A DNA stretch of 13,686 bases, from assembly GCA_900769985.1 (NCBI GenBank), contig CAAGIS010000098.1:1-13686 (forward strand). Reading direction: 5' to 3'. Below are positions 12,150 to 13,686 of this stretch, in pieces (the stretch's first letter is position 1; every line of letters starts with the position of its first letter). The position numbers were made by a program, and so were the translations under genes. The notes under the pieces are model-generated. The model ran no database searches, was not told where the DNA came from, and saw nothing but the letters and a program-made list of their open reading frames with translations. This stretch comes from Spirochaetia bacterium (GTDB taxonomy: Bacteria > Spirochaetota > Spirochaetia > Treponematales > Treponemataceae).

Positions 12150-13478
12150 GTGAGTGAGATAAAATATTCTCAGCTTAATGAAGAACATAGAATTGATGCA
12201 GAATATTTTGGAAAAGATATTCTATATAAATTAAAACAACTCTCGAATTTAGGAACAATCAGAATTGGTGATATTGCTGATGTTACGGACGGAATTCATA
12301 CTTCTATTGATTATGATGAGAACAGCCGTGTAAACTTGATTTCAGCAACTTCGCCAAAAGAAAATGTTTTTGACCTTTCGCGAGGTGCTTTTATTTCAGA
12401 AAAGGCAAATAAACTGAATCCTAGAACTGCATTACGAAAAAATGATGTCATCATTTCGACTGTTGGAACAATTGGTAATTGTGCTGTCGTAGATGATTCG
12501 ATTTTACCTGCAAATTCTGACCGCCATGTTGGAATAATAAGGATTCAAAATGATTATTCTCCGTATGTGCTTTCTACGTTTTTACTTTCAAAATATGGTA
12601 GAACTCAGACGCTAAGGGAAGCAACGGGAAATGTTCAATTAAATCTTTTCATTTATAAATTGAAAGAATTAGCAATTCCTCAATTTTCTTCATCTTTTCA
12701 ATTCAGCATCGAGCAAATCGTAAAATCCGCACATGCAAAATTGGCAGAATCAAAATCCCTCTATGCCGAAGCGGAAGAAATCCTGCTTTCAGAACTCGGC
12801 TTAAAAGACTGGCAGCCAAAGAATGAAAATGTGTCCGTAAAACGCCTTTCCGACTTTGCTTCAAGCGGCCGTTTGGACGCGGAATACTATCAGCCTAAGT
12901 TTGATGAAATTGAGGAGAAAATCAGAAAATCAAGTCATAAAGAAATTTCTGAGGTTGTCACTCTAAAAGATAGCTATTTTTCACCATTGCCTAAAAAACT
13001 GTATAAATACATCGAACTTGCAAATATCGGGGCATCTGGTGAGATTACAGGTTTTACCGAAGATTACGGAGAAAATCTTCCGACTCGTGCAAGAAGAATC
13101 GTACATACAGGCGATTTGCTAATTTCGTCAATCGAAGGATCTTTACAAAGTTGTGCGATTGTTACAGGTGATTATGATGATGTACTTTGTTCAACCGGAT
13201 TTTATGTTGTAACTCCAAAATTGATGAATGCAGAAACGCTTTTGGTTCTTCTGAAATCCGATTGTATGCAGTCTCTTTTGAAGAAAGGTTGTTCAGGTAC
13301 GATTTTGACAGCAATTGCAAAAGATGAGTTTTTAAAAATCCCGCTTCCACTTCTCCCAGAATCAATCCAATCCCTCATCGCTGAAAAAATCCAAAAATCC
13401 TTTGACTTGCGCAAGCAAAGCAAACAACTTCTGGAACAGGCAAAACGCATGGTAGAAGAAGAGATTGAAAAACAGTAA
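12150..13478 (+). CDS. hsdS: Restriction-modification specificity subunit (HsdS-like, two TRDs)
   Basis: The specificity subunit reads the DNA target for the RM protein. From GTG 12150 it has 442 residues in two repeated halves. Each begins with a related motif (R14-I-D-A-E-Y-F and R241-L-D-A-E-Y-Y) and holds a target-recognition domain. Each half ends in a long helix (EQIVKSAHAKLAESKSLYAE from residue 188, and IAEKIQKSFDLRKQSKQLLE near the C terminus). Both halves look intact, implying a bipartite target that cannot be read from sequence. GTG 12150 is preceded by AAAGGG 6 nt upstream. However, the frame is open and protein-like from at least 12096 (NSPFDEAKYNALLKGLEVSE) with no ATG there; TTG codons lie at 12132 and 12135. 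The natural product may therefore be a -1 frameshift fusion with the upstream protein. Confidence 0.85.
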   Translation: MSEIKYSQLNEEHRIDAEYFGKDILYKLKQLSNLGTIRIGDIADVTDGIHTSIDYDENSRVNLISATSPKENVFDLSRGAFISEKANKLNPRTALRKNDVIISTVGTIGNCAVVDDSILPANSDRHVGIIRIQNDYSPYVLSTFLLSKYGRTQTLREATGNVQLNLFIYKLKELAIPQFSSSFQFSIEQIVKSAHAKLAESKSLYAEAEEILLSELGLKDWQPKNENVSVKRLSDFASSGRLDAEYYQPKFDEIEEKIRKSSHKEISEVVTLKDSYFSPLPKKLYKYIELANIGASGEITGFTEDYGENLPTRARRIVHTGDLLISSIEGSLQSCAIVTGDYDDVLCSTGFYVVTPKLMNAETLLVLLKSDCMQSLLKKGCSGTILTAIAKDEFLKIPLPLLPESIQSLIAEKIQKSFDLRKQSKQLLEQAKRMVEEEIEKQ

Positions 13479-13520
13479 CTTTTGCAGGATGTCAGCAAAA
13501 CCGAAATGCGCAAGGGATAG

Positions 13521-13556
13521 TAGCGGCGGCGAAGCCGTTCGGGAGCGTAGCGGACG
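13521..13556. repeat. GC-rich hairpin segment after the RM operon
   Basis: A short GC-rich island containing CGGC GAA GCCG (13527-13537) and an imperfect pairing of CGTTCG with CGGACG. It lies between the S gene and the probable insertion sequence. No T tract follows, so it is not a clear terminator. It may be another dispersed intergenic repeat. Confidence 0.4.
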
Positions 13557-13584
13557 AATGAAGCACGAAATGATCTGCACCCCT

Positions 13585-13633
13585 AAAAAGTAACACATTT
13601 AAAATCGACTGGTGCCGAAAAGGTGACAGATTT
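13585..13633. mobile_element. Probable insertion-sequence end with imperfect direct repeats
   Basis: AAAAAGTAACACATTT (13585-13600) and AAAAGGTGACAGATTT (13618-13633) match at 12 of 16 positions and are 33 bases apart. Such repeated GTGACA-type motifs in front of a transposase gene are typical of transposase-binding ends of DDE-type insertion sequences. The exact terminus and the other end are outside what can be seen. Confidence 0.4.
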
Positions 13634-13643
13634 GGAGGCAAAA

Positions 13644-13686
13644 ATGGAAAGCGGAAGCGTACCAGTCGAGACAAGAATCAATGCAA
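13644..13686 (+). CDS. N-terminal fragment of a probable transposase, cut by the window end
   Basis: ATG 13644 has a strong GGAGG (13634-13638) 5 nt upstream and opens a frame of 14 codons (MESGSVPVETRINA) before the window ends. The N terminus and the repeat-rich leader resemble integrase-core (DDE) insertion-sequence transposases as I recall them, but 14 residues are too few to prove it. That it is a real gene start is well supported by the ribosome-binding site; the function is inferred from context. Confidence 0.4.
   Translation, partial: MESGSVPVETRINA

Noticed and set aside
1..13686. CRISPR array, tRNA or rRNA genes
   Set aside because: No regularly spaced repeats with unique spacers and no cloverleaf or conserved rRNA sequence were noticed. 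The direct repeats found come in pairs only.

Overview
The window is AT-rich, with short intergenic gaps and mostly clear Shine-Dalgarno sequences. Codon use, gene content and the GC-rich palindromic intergenic repeats suggest a host-associated spirochaete of the Treponema group. That assignment is inference from style and protein resemblance; there is no rRNA or other marker to prove it.

Left part (1-3530, housekeeping). The 3' end of feoB (ferrous iron uptake) is followed by a 51-residue Cys-rich FeoB-associated membrane protein and a 52-residue probable exported peptide. Then comes pdxST, the two-gene pyridoxal 5'-phosphate synthase operon, preceded by a perfect 14-bp inverted repeat. Convergent to it is a CPA2-type cation:proton antiporter.

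Middle part (3530-6170). A TfoX N-domain protein is followed by a DinJ/YafQ-type toxin-antitoxin pair whose promoter appears to drive a leaderless antitoxin mRNA. Next is a DNA-deoxyinosine/uracil glycosylase-family protein whose last residues are encoded by a GC-rich palindromic repeat, then a Cof-type HAD phosphatase.

Right part (6170-13686, accessory). This holds a repeat-rich spacer, two small unknown genes (the second apparently frameshifted), a DUF4143-type AAA ATPase, and a divergent XRE/GyrI-like regulator. After these comes a restriction-modification locus. One 853-residue protein joins an HsdR-type N-terminal nuclease domain to an N6-adenine methyltransferase, and a two-TRD specificity (S) subunit follows. 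No helicase/translocase HsdR subunit is present, so the layout resembles BcgI-like or type IIG systems rather than classical type I. The window ends in the left part of a probable insertion sequence.

Most interesting observation: the junction of the nuclease-methylase gene and the S gene carries all parts of a -1 programmed ribosomal frameshift signal. There is a T TTT TTC heptamer directly before the TAA stop, a 5-nt spacer, and a stem-loop with a perfect 8-bp outer stem. The -1 frame runs directly into the S-subunit frame, which lacks a good start codon of its own upstream of residues that look like genuine protein. The cell could therefore make both an RM protein and an RM-S fusion from one mRNA.
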